From Lineus longissimus (taxonomy: Eukaryota > Nemertea > Pilidiophora > Heteronemertea > Lineidae): a DNA stretch of 64,000 nt. The stretch's first letter is position 1. Every line of letters begins with the position of its first letter. Location: NCBI RefSeq assembly GCF_910592395.1, contig NC_088315.1, positions 15,733,808-15,797,807 on the forward strand, given 5' to 3'. Under the pieces are notes generated by a model, which saw only the letters and a list, made by a program, of their open reading frames with translations, was not told where the DNA came from and searched no databases. A program made the position numbers and the translations under genes. Positions 24,941 to 37,440 of the stretch are shown here, piece after piece.

Positions 24941-26717
24941 ATGTAAAGAGCAATCTCTAGTGAACTCACACAACTGTTTGACATGGGGGAGCCCCCAAAC
25001 CCCCGTCCTTCTGACATATATAGCCAGTACATTGGGGGATGAGTCCCCCAAACCCCCTCCCCGTTCTCTGAAAGTGACAGGTTTTAGTCAGTACATTGGG
25101 GGGAAGGCCCCCCCAACCCCCCCCCATTGGACTCTAAAAATAGAATTCCTTGGAGACGCTGAACAATAAGGCCCCATAAAGAAATAGTCCCCGCCCCGGT
25201 AGCTGTCTCATATCTGCTGAAAGAAGCAGCTCTTTGTGGTGAAATAATAATTGAATGCATGTCATGACACCCAGGAGCTTTTTCTCATTTCTGAAACAGT
25301 TGCATGGTTGGAATGAATTTCCAAATCAGTCCGTCAAATCTCTATCCAAATGGAACTTTAAGACCACTCTATAATTGTGCAGTAGTGTTAAAACAGACTT
25401 TTTTGAAGTAAAGTACGTAAATCGAGAAGAAGAGGACGTTTGCTTTGGTCTGCAATAAAAAAATGTCACATCTGTCTCCGCCGACGTTGTCCTGTACATA
25501 TGTCCTAGCAGACGATTTTTAAAATCATGATGTCCCACACCCGCACTTCAGTGGCGCCGGTGTGAATAAATCTACTTGCGTGAATGGTCAATGGCTCATG
25601 ACGTCATGAAATAATTGCGTCAACAAGGGGAATCATGGTAACTGTGGTTGCGGTGCGTCGTGAAAGCAGGATTGGCAAGTGCGGCCCGTATGGAATGCAA
25701 CAAACTGTACCGGAACCGGAACTGTCATGGGTCTGCACAAATTTTTTCAGATTCGATGGACATGATGGATATATGAATTTTGTTTACACTTTATATACAC
25801 ACGTAACCATCACACTCACTACGTTGTGTGAGTTAATATGTAAAGAGCAATCTCTAGTGAACTCACACAACTGTTTGACATGGGGGAGTCCCCCCTCCCC
25901 CAACCCCCGTCCTTCTGACATATATAGCCAGTACATTAAGGGATGAGTCCCCAAACCCCCTCCCCCGTTCTCTGAAAATGACAGGTTTTAGTCAGTACAT
26001 TGGGGGGAAGGCCCCCCAACCCCCCCCCATTGGACTCTAAAAATTGAATTCCTTGGAGACGCTGAACAATAAGGCCCCATAAAGAAATAGTCCCCGCCCC
26101 GGTAGCTGTCTCATATCTGCTGACAGAAGCAGCTATTTGTGGTGAAATAATAATTGAATGCATGTCATGACACCCAGGAGCTTTTTCTCATTTCTGAAAC
26201 AGTTGCATGGTTGGAATGAATTTCCAAATCAGTCCGTCAAATCTCTATCCAAATGGAACTTTAAGACCACTCTATATTTGTGCAGTAGTGTTAAAACTGA
26301 CTTTTTGAAGTAAAGTACGTAAATCGAGAAGAAGAGGACGTTTACTTCGTCTGCAATGAAATGTCACAACTGTCTCCGCCGACGTTGTTGTCCTGTATGT
26401 TCTAGCAGACGATTTTTAGATACACTTCAAGACAGTGGCGCCGGTGTGAATAAATCTACTTGCGTGATTGGTCAATGGCTCATGACGTCATGAAATAATT
26501 GCGTCAACAACGGGAATCATGGTAACTGTGGTTGCGGTGCGTCGTGAAAGCAGGATCGGCAAGCGCGGCCCGTATGGAATGCAACAAACTGTACCGGAAC
26601 CGGAATTGTCATGGGTCTGCACAAATTTTTTCAGATTCGATGAACATGATGGATATATGAATTTTGTTTACACTTTATACATACACGTAACCATTACACT
26701 CACTACGTTGTGTGAGT
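24941..26717 (+). repeat. Two 0.9-kb tandem units
   Basis: Unit 1 starts at 24941 and unit 2 at 25838, an 897-bp period. Each runs from ATGTAAAGAGCAATCTC through C-run-rich sequence to CGTTGTGTGAGTT. Small indels and substitutions separate them. ORFs inside are short and overlap the homopolymer runs, so no gene is supported. Confidence 0.85.
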
Positions 26718-27400
26718 TATGAAGAGGGTTCTATGTTCTTCAGGTTCTTTGTTCATCAGTCTGGTGTTCCTCAAGAGTCAAGTGTCTTCAAGTCTCTTGG
26801 CCTGCAAAAACCCTTTCCAACCAATTTTTTATGCATTAACCATTCGGCAACATGTTGGTGGGGGAAAAACCTGATCCCTGACCCCTTGAATTGGTTGCCC
26901 AGGTACGACCACAAGCAATTGTCTCAAGGAAGCCACCGTTACGACCTCTTGGTAGTCTTGCCAATATCGTGCCAGTGAAAAGGAAGGGTAATGATGGTTG
27001 AGGGTTGCAGTTAGGGTACCATCGAAGGAGTACCTCTTCCTCGCTCTGGGTTAAACGTGTCAAAGGACTGCACCATCATGAAGGTTTGGAGGTTCCACAC
27101 AAGCGCCCCGGGGTAAGCAGCTCAGAAGGACTTATTGAGAGGCCATTAGGGGGGTTGAGGGGCCTTCCCCCAATGCACTAGCTAAAACATGTCAGAAGGA
27201 CGGGGGTTAGGGGGGGGGGCTTTCTTTGCCGGCTATTAATGATGATGGATTTGAGTTACTGCCTGAGTTACTGCTTGAGAAAACTGTCTATCAAAACAAA
27301 AAATTGGCGGAAGGAACTATAGCAGGTTCCCAACCAGGGGGTTTGGGGGGTTTCCCCCCAACCTAAAGGCGCTGCGCGCTTACTAGGGCACTGCACTGAT
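26718..27400 (+). repeat. Dispersed repeat block C, copy 1
   Basis: Starts TATGAAGAGGGTTCTATG and ends near GCTTACTAGGGCACTGCACT. It recurs at 28613-29422. Long G and C runs and no ORF of note. Confidence 0.8.
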
Positions 27401-27531
27401 AATACGAAGCGCTACTATGGTTAACGTGCATACGACGTATCCAATGTAAACAATGTTTCTCAAGTCCATGGATTCGTTTCAAATGGCTTAAATTTGACTA
27501 AAAATGGCCGCCAGAAGAGATAAACGCGCGA

Positions 27532-28340
27532 ATGAAGCAACTCGACTATTCTGAGCTCCGAGAGAGAACCACACGATTATTCTCACTGTTTTTTAATCAA
27601 ACTTCAATTTCTGGGGGTTTACCCCCCCCCCCCCCCCGACATAATGTGTCTCAGAATCTCACAAAATCCACAATACCCAGCTCAATTAGGCACTGGTCTT
27701 CCCTTCCAATAGATGTCCAAACTCGTTACTCTCGAAAATCTTTCAAATACCACTTAAGACTATTCCTTGGCAGGAATCAAATGTCCATGGCTACGCCCAA
27801 ACTAAACCTACCCCGTCAAGCTGAAATCGTTTTGAATAGGACCAGATGTGACCTTATATTCAAAAACCACCTGTTTTCTCATAACTTTGTAAATGTTAAC
27901 GACCCTTACTGTAAATGCGGACACAAGGCGCAAACCACACGCCACCTCTTCTTCAATTGCCCTCTTGCCGACATGCTTAGGGTTGATCTTTTTGATGACC
28001 TGAATACGCTGCCATCATTCACCTTTATATTCTACAACCTTTGCCAAGAAGACAGGCTGCAGTTGTTATTGAATGGCCATTACAGATTGTCTATTGTAGA
28101 CAATATCTTTATCGTTACTAGAGTCAGCACCTTTATTGCTGAACTCGCCATTCTTTAACTTATGAAGCCTGTTTTCAATTATCATATCCTTGTTTGTTTA
28201 ATTCTTCTCTGCCATCATTCACTTTTCTCTATGTAATAATAACCAGGGCTAATAATGCTTGATAGCCTAGCCCTGGGATTCATCTGTATGTTACAATATT
28301 ATTGAAAGTAATAAAATTATTTCAAACAAACAATAATGTG
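27532..28340 (+). mobile_element. 5'-truncated LINE, ORF2 C-terminal end and 3' UTR
   Basis: The 208-residue frame (27532-28158) holds WSSLPIDVQTRYSRKSFKYH, LNRTRCDLIFKNHLF and the Cys/His cluster YCKCGHKAQTTRHLFFNC, the pattern found at the C-terminus of many non-LTR retrotransposon ORF2 proteins. The RT and endonuclease regions are absent. The 3' UTR ends near 28310-28340 in A/T-rich repeats (AATAAAATTATTTCAAACAAAC). It lies between the two copies of the block A/C repeat. A 15-C run near 27625 interrupts the upstream frame. Confidence 0.6.
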
Positions 28341-28407
28341 TTTTGATTTTAGTAATAATATCCAAAAGATGCTTAAAATGGATATAATCCCGAATTAATG
28401 AAGCAAA

Positions 28408-28612
28408 AGACGGGCAGGCGTTTCGAAAAAAAAATATTATTTTGAGATTTCAATAAACCTTTTGAACGAATTCCACATGGGCCGTGGTGGGATCCGAAGA
28501 CACCTCAAGGAGGAATGTATGTTTTTATGGGGTACCATTGGTTTTGCAGATCTTCTGGTTTTTTCTAAAGAATAACCAATATTCGCTGGCAGGCTTTTTA
28601 TGCTCCCAGGTA
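28408..28612 (+). repeat. Dispersed repeat block A, copy 2
   Basis: Matches 24736-24936 with scattered substitutions and is directly followed by block C copy 2. Confidence 0.85.
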
Positions 28613-29422
28613 TGAAGAGGGTTCTATGTTCCTCAGGTTCTTTGTTCATCAGTCTGGTGTTCCTCAAGAGTAAAGTGTCTTCAAGTCTCTTGGCCAGCAA
28701 AAACCCTTTCCAACCAATTTTTATGCATTAACCATTCGGCAACATGTTGGTGGGGGAAAAACCTGATCCCTAGATCCCTGACCCCTTGAATTGGTTGCCC
28801 AGGTACGACCACAAGCAATTTTCTCAAGGAAGCCACCAGTACGACCTCTTGGGAGTCTTGCCAATATCATGCCAGTGAAAAGGAAGGGTAATGATGGTTG
28901 AGGGTTGCAGTTAGGGTACCATCAAAGGAGTACCTCTTCCTCGCTCTGGGTTAAACGTGTCAAAGGACTGCACCATCATGAAGGTTTGGGGGTTCCACTC
29001 GAGCGCCCCAGGGTAAGCAGCTCGGAAGGACATATTGAGAGGCCAATAGGGGGTTTGAGGGGCCTTCCCCCCAATGCACTGGCTAAAACATGTCAGAAGG
29101 ATGAGGGTTGGGGGGGGGGGGGGGCTCTCCATGGCGACAGTTGTGCGAGTTCAATAGAGCTTGCACTTTACATTAGAATCTGCCAGAGTCCCAGACTACG
29201 ATAGTCTGGACACCTTTCGGGGGGGGGGGGGGCATTTTCCATTTCTTTGCCGGCTATTATGACGATGGAGTTGAGTTACTGCTAATGCGATACACGGAGA
29301 AAACTGTCTATCAAAAAAAAAAATTGGCGGAAGGAACTATAGCAGGGTCCCAACCAGGGGGTTTGGGGGGTTCCCCCCAACCTAAAGGCGCTGCGCGCTT
29401 ACTAGGGCACTGCACTGATAAT
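28613..29422 (+). repeat. Dispersed repeat block C, copy 2
   Basis: Matches 26718-27400, with an extra ~130 bp around 29130-29250 including G runs (29116-29127 and 29219-29231). Ends in the same GGCGCTGCGCGCTTACTAGG motif as copy 1. Confidence 0.8.
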
Positions 29423-30049
29423 ATTAATATAGATATTCATGCATGTATGTGCCATACTGTCTGTACTTGTGATAGTTGTGCAAAGAAACAATTCGAATTT
29501 GTGATTCGACGAATCTTTTCCTCGATAACTGGGAATACCCGACCCACTTTCGGAATTAATTCTCGATTCCAGGTCCCCTATTCTGTACGCTCAGTGTTTG
29601 CAACACACTGCAAGGAGGGAAGCTTGGGCCGAGTTTATCGGAACAAAGCGTGGCGCTTATCCAAGTTTCGATCGCTGTCTGTATTCTACTTGTCATAATA
29701 TTTCCTGATTCGGTCCCAGATCACCTGGTAGACTTGTGTATTCTGGACCAGAATTGTCTTCGTGCGAAACTTGCAGGAATTTCTATCAGCGGTAGGTAGC
29801 CTAGGCCTTAATTCATGAATACTAACGGTTTATTTGGTCTTGGACATGGTGCTTCTGTCATCAATTATCCACAGGGACAGATCGTCTCTCTTCGAGACCT
29901 CTTTGGATTTCTTGCTCCCTGTCACAGTATACACTGCAGTCCATTCCAAGTGTTCTCAATACACCTTGTTTCAATAATCTATAACTGTTGATGCAGTGAA
30001 AGTTGAGCAGGTCAGCAGGTACGGGCTGTTCCAATTATCTCCTAACGAA
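29423..30049. other. No feature recognised
   Basis: Unique-looking sequence with no ORF above ~100 codons supported by homology and no clear repeat. A short ORF at 29285-29698 extends in from the repeat block and is not convincing. Confidence 0.5.
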
Positions 30050-31830
30050 TGGTAGTTGATAAAGCTTGGAATCAGTGAAACCATGTACTCAGTGATAAAC
30101 CTTGGAATAGTCAGTACTAAACCGTGGAATCACTGTGCAAGTACCGCGTGAAATCGGGTGCGTTCCTTCCAAGATTTATACCTTTCCAACTGCTAATCTT
30201 GTCCCAGCTGACTTTATTGATAGCAATTTGCCAGTAGTTCCAGAAACGACCTTTTTGTGGAGGATGATGTCATCATGCAATGCATTTGAAATGCATTGTT
30301 GTCGTTAAAAAATAAACTTATATTCATGACGGGCCGCAATTGCAAATATCTAATGATTTCTTTTCAATGAAAGCAAGAGAAAGGTTTTGTGATTGTTTTG
30401 TATTCCATATACTAAAATAAAACGTTTTTATTAGAAGAATCAGTTTGTATATATAATGCTCTGATTAAGCTTGGTAGATAGGACAAACATGCACACGGGA
30501 ATCACTAAAAAATGTGTCCGCTTATAACTAACTGGTGACATCACGTAAAGATATTTACATCCCTCGATGTGTACATGAAGATGTACGAAATCGCTCACAG
30601 CGAAGGAATTTGTTCACATTTTCATCTCCAAACCCGGCTAAAACCTTCGGTAATAAACCTTCATCTACGTTTCTTGTCATGTTAAAGATGAGTTACGGAT
30701 AAGTGCCAGCCGGTACTGCATGATGTAGTCAATCTTCTCAGTATCAACCTGTATGATCACATCGCTCCGTAGCTCAAATAGGTCTCATTAGGGAGTTTTT
30801 TTTATTCATGCCCCTAGTAGTTCCTAAAATCATTGATTTTTCGGTCTTCACAGTATGTCACTTGTCAGTGTTGATTCAGCAGTTGTTTTGGCAAAGACAT
30901 GTTTTTTGGAGTTTCTGAAACCTAGAGCGCTACTCAATAGGCGGCTAACAAGAAACTATGCATTTTACTGTTGTAGCCGACGTATGTGTACACTGAACTT
31001 GGGATGTGCGTCGCCCCGTAGTGAAATGCCGTCCAGTGCCAGTTGGTGCGTTTTTCGCTGATTTGTGCAAAATTCAACATATCTCAAAAGTTCAATGGTT
31101 GACCCTCTATTTTTTTTGATTTTTGTGTAGCGCAAGCAACTGTCTTTCATGGGAGAATGGTCTTTGTAAGAATTATTCAGGAAGAAATGTATAATACTTG
31201 GGGGTTTTCGTGATTGTCCGGCCCAATTGGCAATATATTGCCATTTGGGATGGTGAACAGAGCTAGGAGCAAATGCGACGCTTATTATTTATTTAAAGAA
31301 ACAAAATGCCCGATTTAACATCCTGCAGAATCAGGGGAATCGGGCGTTTCTAGTGATATACGACACAAATGGGTTGTCCTCATGCATTCACTTTGGAAAC
31401 GCATTTTAAAATAGCTGATACATTCTGTTAATGGGGCACGTCATCATCGCGTACATTTGGGAAAAACTCCCTGACAAGACCACAGGCCCCGTGTGGTGGT
31501 GGCGTAGTAAGCGGAGCGCTGATTGGTCCATATTATGGGTGTGTGGTGGGCGTGTCGTGACGTGCATGCCCATATTTGGGAGATCAGTAATGTACACTGG
31601 AGCCGAGGTATGACTGGGTTGTTCTAAAATATAGATTGTTGAATCGGATATGCGACTGATTTCTAAACTACCGTCAAATTCCGATCTGATCATGTAAAAA
31701 TAATCTCCAAATATTGATTCGTAACCACCTTAGGTTCCAATGGCATTATTTCATATTTTTATGCATTTTTAGGACTGATTCCAAGGTTTATCACTGGTTC
31801 CAAGGTTTCACTGATTCCAAGCTTTATCAA
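30050..31830 (+). repeat. Dispersed repeat R, long copy
   Basis: Starts GGTAGTTGATAAAGCTTGGAA. Two segments (30050-30775 and ~31487-31800) match the shorter copy at 32390-33420 almost base for base. The ~710 bp between them is absent from the short copy, so it is either an insertion here or a deletion there. No coding capacity recognised. Confidence 0.8.
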
Positions 31831-31888
31831 CGACCCCAACGAATACAGGCTGACTCGGCCCATCGCAAACTCAGACCGCTTGTATATG

Positions 31889-31911
31889 GTCCTAACCCTA
31901 ACCCTAACCCC
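31889..31911 (+). repeat. Interstitial telomere-like (CCCTAA) repeat
   Basis: Three and a half CCCTAA units followed by CCCCAACC. CCCTAA/TTAGGG is the usual animal telomere unit. Too short to be a real chromosome end, and embedded in transposon-rich DNA. Confidence 0.8.
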
Positions 31912-31914
31912 AAC

Positions 31915-31964
31915 CTTCATTTTAATGAAGGTGAAACACAAATATTAGAATATTTGTGTTTCAC
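31915..31964. repeat. Two adjacent perfect hairpins after the telomere-like repeat
   Basis: A 7-bp stem with TT loop (CTTCATT/AATGAAG, 31915-31930) is directly followed by a 16-bp perfect stem with a 2-base AG loop (31931-31964, arm GTGAAACACAAATATT). Together with the CCCTAA run this forms a compact structured block of about 75 bp. Confidence 0.9.
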
Positions 31965-32389
31965 GTCATATTGACTTTCATCGTTGGTGTTAGTATATCA
32001 CGGTGCCCATCGTAGTTGGACCGAGCGGTACACAAGCGGTCCGAGTTGGTGGCCTGAGTTGGTGGGCCGAGATGGGGATGGGTTGAGTTGGTCATATACA
32101 CCCTCCCAACACTCAGTCGGTTCAACAGGTAATATTACTCGCCCCACAGGGAGTGCAAGTAACTGATTAAGCCCCATCATAACTAATCAGCAATGGCTTG
32201 GATTCTGTGCATGGTAGGGAGAATTGACAGTATCCGATTAAAAACTACTCATTACTGCTCTGCTGAAGTAAATTTTCGAAAATAAATGAAACGTTGCATC
32301 AGGATGTAACCAACATCCATGCCAAATCTCACGGCATAGCAAGAAATGGGGATTCCCCAAACATCTCAAATTGGAAAGTCCCACAGAAT
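31965..32389. other. No gene recognised
   Basis: About 425 bp with a GGT/CCGAG-rich stretch near 32020-32090 (ACAAGCGGTCCGAGTTGGTGG). Two 60-codon ORFs on opposite strands are complements of each other and unsupported. Confidence 0.45.
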
Positions 32390-33420
32390 TGGTAGTTGAT
32401 AAAGCTTGGAATCAGTGAAACCATGTACTCAGTGATAAACCTTGGAATAGTCAGTACTAAACCGTGGAATCACTGTGCAAGTACCACGTGAAATCGGGCG
32501 CGTTCCTTCCACGATTTATACCCTCCCAACTGCCAATCTCGTCCCAGCTGACTTTATTGATAGCAATTTGCCAGTAGTTCCAGTATCAACCTTTTTGAGG
32601 AGGATGACGTCATCATTGAATGCATTGGAAATGTATTGTTGTCGTTAAAAAATAAACTTATATTCATGACGGGCCGCCATTTGCAAATATCTAATTATTG
32701 CTCTTCGATGAAAGCAAAAGCAAGCTTTTGTGATTGTTTTGTATTCCATATACTGAAATAAAACGTTTTTATTAGAAGAATCAGTTTGTATATATAATGC
32801 TCTGATTAAGCTTGGTAGATAGGACAAACATGCACACGGGAATCACTAAAAAATGTGTCTGCTTAGAACTGGTACATCACGAAAATATCTCTACATCCCT
32901 CGATGTGTACATGAATATGTACGAAATCGCTCACAGCGAAGGAATTTATTCACATTTTTCATCTCCAAACCCGGCTAGAACCTTCGGTAAAAAAACTTTC
33001 ATCTACGTTTCTACGGATAAGTGCCAGCCGGTACTGCATGATGTAGTCAATCTTCTCTGTATCACCCTGTATGATCACATCGCTCTGTAGTTCAAATAGG
33101 CCCCGTGTGGTGGCGTAGTAAGCGGAGCGCTGATTGGCCGATATTATGAGTGTGTTGTGGGCGTGTCGTGACGTGCATGCCTATATTTGGGAGATCAGTA
33201 ATGTACACTGGTGGCGAGGTATGACTGGGTTGTTCTAAAATATAGATTATTGAATCGGATATGCGACTGATTTCTAAACTACCGTCAAATTCCGATCTGA
33301 TCATGTAAAAATAAGCTCCAAATATTGATTCGTAACCACCTTAGGTTCAAATGGCATTATTTCATGTTTTTATGCATTTTTAGGACTGATTCTCAGGTTC
33401 CAAGGTTCCAAGCTTTATAC
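32390..33420 (+). repeat. Dispersed repeat R, short copy
   Basis: Matches the long copy in two blocks, joined at about 33098 (TTCAAATAGG/CCCCGTGTGG). The joint corresponds to positions ~30782 and ~31487 in the long copy. Confidence 0.8.
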
Positions 33421-33749
33421 CCACAGAATCGGCAGTTGGCTTAGAGTGACTCAACCACTCTCCTGAATACATTACTGCAGTTGGTTGTGGATTTTCAAAC
33501 ATGGAATATTTCGCAAATTTGGAAGTTGAATGAGTATTCTACGAATCTGCGAGTGGGTCGGGCAGGCCCTGTATATAGAATGTTTGAGAACAGAACAGCT
33601 TTCTACCAGGTCACTGATTCAAGGAACCATTGCGATCAAGTGTCATTCTGTTGATAAGTTTTGTTTATCTATTTCCTCTAAGTAACACGGAACGAGACCA
33701 AGACTAGAGAGGCCACTCTCAATTACATGTGTAAAGGTATCAGGACAAT
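33421..33749. other. No feature recognised
   Basis: About 330 bp without supported ORF or repeat. Confidence 0.45.
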
Positions 33750-34640
33750 TCCCCGCCGGACAATTAATTGCCCCGCGACAATTCCTCCCTAGAAAATTGC
33801 CCCCCTCTAAAATTCCCCCCTAGTCGAATTGTCCGTCGTTAACTTTTGACAAAAGAGTGGCACGTTTCTTAACCACTTGCCCTAGAAGGTTCATACTTGG
33901 TGTGTGGGTACCCCTAGGCAAGAGTTTCTTTCAAAATGAAAATTAGAGCAATTTGACTGCTTGTCTGCCATATAGGTGGCGCTCTTTGAAAACCTATGTT
34001 TGGCTATATCTTATGAAAGATGCTAGCTGGAATCATGACATTTTTGCCGTTGATGCATCTCATAAGGGTGCTTGAAATGTAACCCATGTTTTTGATTTGA
34101 CCTACTTTTCAAGGTCACAGAGGTCAAAGTTTGCTATCGGTAGTGCCGTGGGGTAATAGCGGCACGTTTCGTCACCGCTGGTGTTACTGACTTGAAATCT
34201 TGTGCAATATGTATCCCTAGGTCAGATGACGTCAGAGACTAAATTTTGCTCCGGTCTGATTCTTGACATGGCCACCAGGGGCCAGAAGTGGAAACCTAAA
34301 AAGTGTTATATCTCTCTTATGAGTGACTCCTTTTCGATTAAATTTTTATGGCAGCTAGGTTCCCCGAGCAAGGATACATCACATATCATGCAGGACCTAA
34401 TTTTCAAGGTTGCAGAGGTGAAATGGCATAAATGGCCGTTTGAGTGTAACTATGGCACGTTTCTTAACCCCTAAAGTTATGAACTTGAAATTTGGTGCAC
34501 ATGACTACCTATGTCATAATTTGACTGGGGGGCAATTTAACAGGGGGTAATTTGACTGGGAGGGGGGGGGGGCAATTCTCTGGGGAATTATCGTTGGGCA
34601 ATTTACTGACGGGGGGGGGGGGGGGAGAATTGATCTAGAA
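33750..34640. mobile_element. Non-autonomous element with inverted ATTGCCCC minisatellite ends
   Basis: The left end (33750-33835) carries repeated CAATTnnCCCC units. The right end (34515-34635) carries the inverted GGGGnnAATT units, with G runs at 34560-34571 and 34611-34625. Between them are two degenerate units of the GCACGTTTCTTAACC repeat family. Ends and TSD were not resolved. Confidence 0.5.
33855..34500 (+). repeat. GCACGTTTCTTAACC repeat family, two diverged units
   Basis: Two units with the hallmarks GGCACGTTTCTTAACC, ACTTGAAATTTGGTGCACATGA and CAAGGT(T/C)(G/A)CAGAGGT. A member of the family found in arrays at eight places between 33.8 and 52.5 kb. Confidence 0.7.
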
Positions 34641-35509
34641 CCATGTGTAAAGCATCCTTGTATCAACCTTAAGCTGTAATGCTGGTATAAGTAAAGTGAT
34701 TCTAACCTCTCGGCCAACGGTATGGCTGTTGGTAATTCTTGTCCTCTTCAGCATCTGTCCGTGCGTCTGTCTGTCCTTCCTTGAGACTGCTTTATTTTTT
34801 GTTTCATATGCAGTGAATGTGTAGCATATCAGTAGGGGCTGTTCGCTACTGAAAATGCCTCAATCCTCTTAAAACGGATTTTCCACCAGGGGCATTTGCT
34901 GAAAACAGAAAAATTGCACTTGTTCCTATACGAATCAGTGGAATTCGATTTAACTCATATTGTGGGCATCTGCTGAGGATACATGTCATATTTCCCCTAT
35001 TTTTTCGTTTTACCCAATTTTCAAGGGCAGAGATTAAAGTTCAGAAGTTCATCATTTGTTCCTTGGCTAATGACGTTAAAGCTCTAACTTGAGACTGCCT
35101 CAAGATGTTCTTATTATATGCGATAGATGTGTAGCATATCAGTAAGTGCTCTTCGCTATTGAAAATCACTTTGATCCGATTGACGGATTCACTAATTTAC
35201 CCACTAGAGGCGTTTGCTGAAAATTGATCAAGTAGCCATTGCTTGTGTCTGATCTGTCATGCTCACACGTTTTCGATTGCAACATCATTGAAGAAATGAT
35301 TTGGGCTGCACCCACTGAATGTATGAAAGCATTATTTTTAGCCTAGCAAAAATATATTGCATGTGTTTTATTCATACTCAAGTTTATAGTCAAAAACCTT
35401 CTTCGGGAACAATGTTTTTTTTTTTTTTTTGCCTCGTCACCCTTATAATGACCAATGAAATGACTCAAACAATGTTTTCCATCATTTTGTCTGTCATGTG
35501 CACATACCT
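34641..35509. other. No gene recognised
   Basis: Contains a diverged pair of sequences with ATGTGTAGCATATCAGTA (34818 and 35129), a tandem-like repeat about 310 bp apart, and a T run near 35414. No supported ORF. Confidence 0.4.
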
Positions 35510-36176
35510 TATGCAGCGGTCAATTACAACTCTGAACCCCTCCTATCAGACATTCGACATTTATTCGACACCTGGGAAAAAAGGGGTCGTCCAGGAATTG
35601 AAAGTTTCTCACCCAGAGCACAAGATCCTTGCTCCAGGAATTCACTGCTTCTTCTTTTTAGGCATGGAGCTTCAGAGCATCACCTGCTTTTCACTTGTCA
35701 GAACAGTGAACGTCAGGAATGCCACACAAATTCACATTTTTGGGTACGAAATCTATTATGAATAGACTTGTTCCCATATCTGGGTAAGGGTTGGCTAATT
35801 GTGATGAGGATGCTGCTATAGGCCTAAGAGCAGTCCACTGTGTATGTATAAAAGCAACCGTAAACTCACCTCTCGCCACGATCCTTGAAGTGCGCTGCCA
35901 TGATGGAGCTCAAATGAAATCGCGGCTGAAAAAACGTGCATGGGTGATGACTGACCGCGGTCGCCAGACCTGCGACGGTCTTTCGGCATGTTCGGCGGTC
36001 CCGTACGCAGGAATTCACCAAAGATCATCTTTGTCATTTTCAGACATTCGACGAAATTCGATGCTGATTTTTACTCAGTTCCTCAGGATGCGACGCAGAT
36101 GCGGCGTCGCATCAGTGTCGACCCCTGAAACCCTTGAAATGGGGGGTTCAGAGTTGTAATTGAGCGCTGCATTAGG
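35510..36176. mobile_element. MITE-like element, ~667 bp, TIRs ~33 bp
   Basis: The left end ATGCAGCGGTCAATTACAAC(TCTGAACCCC) recurs inverted at 36146-36176 with two mismatches. Internal sequence includes a GCGACGC...GCGTCGC hairpin near 36090-36111. Flanking TSD was not identified with confidence. Short ORFs inside have no recognisable product. Confidence 0.55.
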
Positions 36177-36758
36177 GACCATCACAGTTGTCAACATTTA
36201 CACGAGCATACAAACCGTACGTTGGGGGGGGGGAAGGGGGTCAATGGCCTGCGTACGCTTTTTAGAGAAACACAAAAATGTTGATATACAATGTATTTGA
36301 TTTTTACTGAAGCACACTGTGAATTGAATGCCACTCATAAACCTCATTGCCCGGTACCTTGTCAGGCCCCATTGTATTATCCATCCATATACATTATACC
36401 TCACGCTGAGGTTTGTTTGTCTAGCGAACACAATAGCCACTCAAGCTTTTCAGCGGAATGGTTTGCATTCCTTTGTAAAAATTCAGCCAACAGCGGTACA
36501 CAGACAGCCAAATAAATTTTTTTGTCATTTTCAAAATATCCACACGTTTATCGATGGTAACATAACAAATCGGATCAGGTCACTTGTCAGAAGGGCTTTA
36601 TATGATAGTTTATCAGTGGCACAATTTTGTCTGACTGGACCATTCATCAAAATCAACAACTCACTTGTTTGTATGCCTAGCTTGTTCACTTATTCTTGAA
36701 TAAAATTTTTGTTGAATAAAATCAACATTTTATTTTGTACATTCTCAAGGGGGGTCTC
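36177..36758. other. No gene recognised
   Basis: Includes a G run near 36222-36237. ORFs of 74-123 codons overlap each other on both strands and lack any recognisable motif. Confidence 0.4.
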
Positions 36759-36784
36759 AAAAAGTGTACTCTTTGTACACTTTT
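36759..36784. repeat. Perfect 10-bp stem hairpin
   Basis: AAAAGTGTAC and GTACACTTTT flank TCTTT. It sits at the edge of the following repeat-family block. Confidence 0.85.
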
Positions 36785-36799
36785 GAAAATGTTGATAAT

Positions 36800-37440
36800 T
36801 GTGAACTGCCCCTTCCTGGACACAATTTGATCATGTTTTCAAGGTCGCAGAGGTCAAATGGCATTAATTGGTTGTTTGACTATGGCACGTTTCTTAACCA
36901 CTTAAATATTAATAACTTGAAACTTCGTACACAGGTCCCCATGGTCAGGTGACCTCTGACACTTAATTTTGGTCTGATCTGATTCTGAACTTGGCACCAG
37001 GGGACCAAAAATAAAATCTAGAAAGTGTGATCTCAATAGTTATGGAAGCAAGGCTTTTCATCTGTTGCGGCATTTTTTTGCAGTTTTGACAATTTTTTAA
37101 CAGTAAGTAGTAAAACTACTTTTGGCTATATAATCTTGAATGCTGCTAACTAAAATCAGGGAATTTTTACTGTGGACACTGCTCATGAGACTTCGTCACA
37201 TAAGTTTTTTTCGTTTATATCTTTTTCACGGTCACAGAGGTCATGTTACATAAAATACCTGTTATTAGTTCCTGGAGCATGTCTCCATAAACTAATGATG
37301 CTCGAATTTGCATCATTGAGTTTTAGGATGGTCTTATGGTGCCATTGTATACTTTGGCACTTTTGCTCATCAGCCAAAACAGTCCTGTTTTCTCACAAAC
37401 TACTTTCAGCTATATCACACGAATGATGCGCGTAGTCCAC
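36800..37440 (+). repeat. GCACGTTTCTTAACC repeat family, diverged units
   Basis: Recognisable blocks GGTCGCAGAGGTCAAATGGC, GGCACGTTTCTTAACCAC and GAAAGTGTGATCTC, with later units more diverged. No coding potential. Confidence 0.65.

Noticed and set aside
31889-31911. True telomere end
   Set aside because: Only about three and a half CCCTAA units, embedded in ordinary repeats with sequence continuing on both sides.
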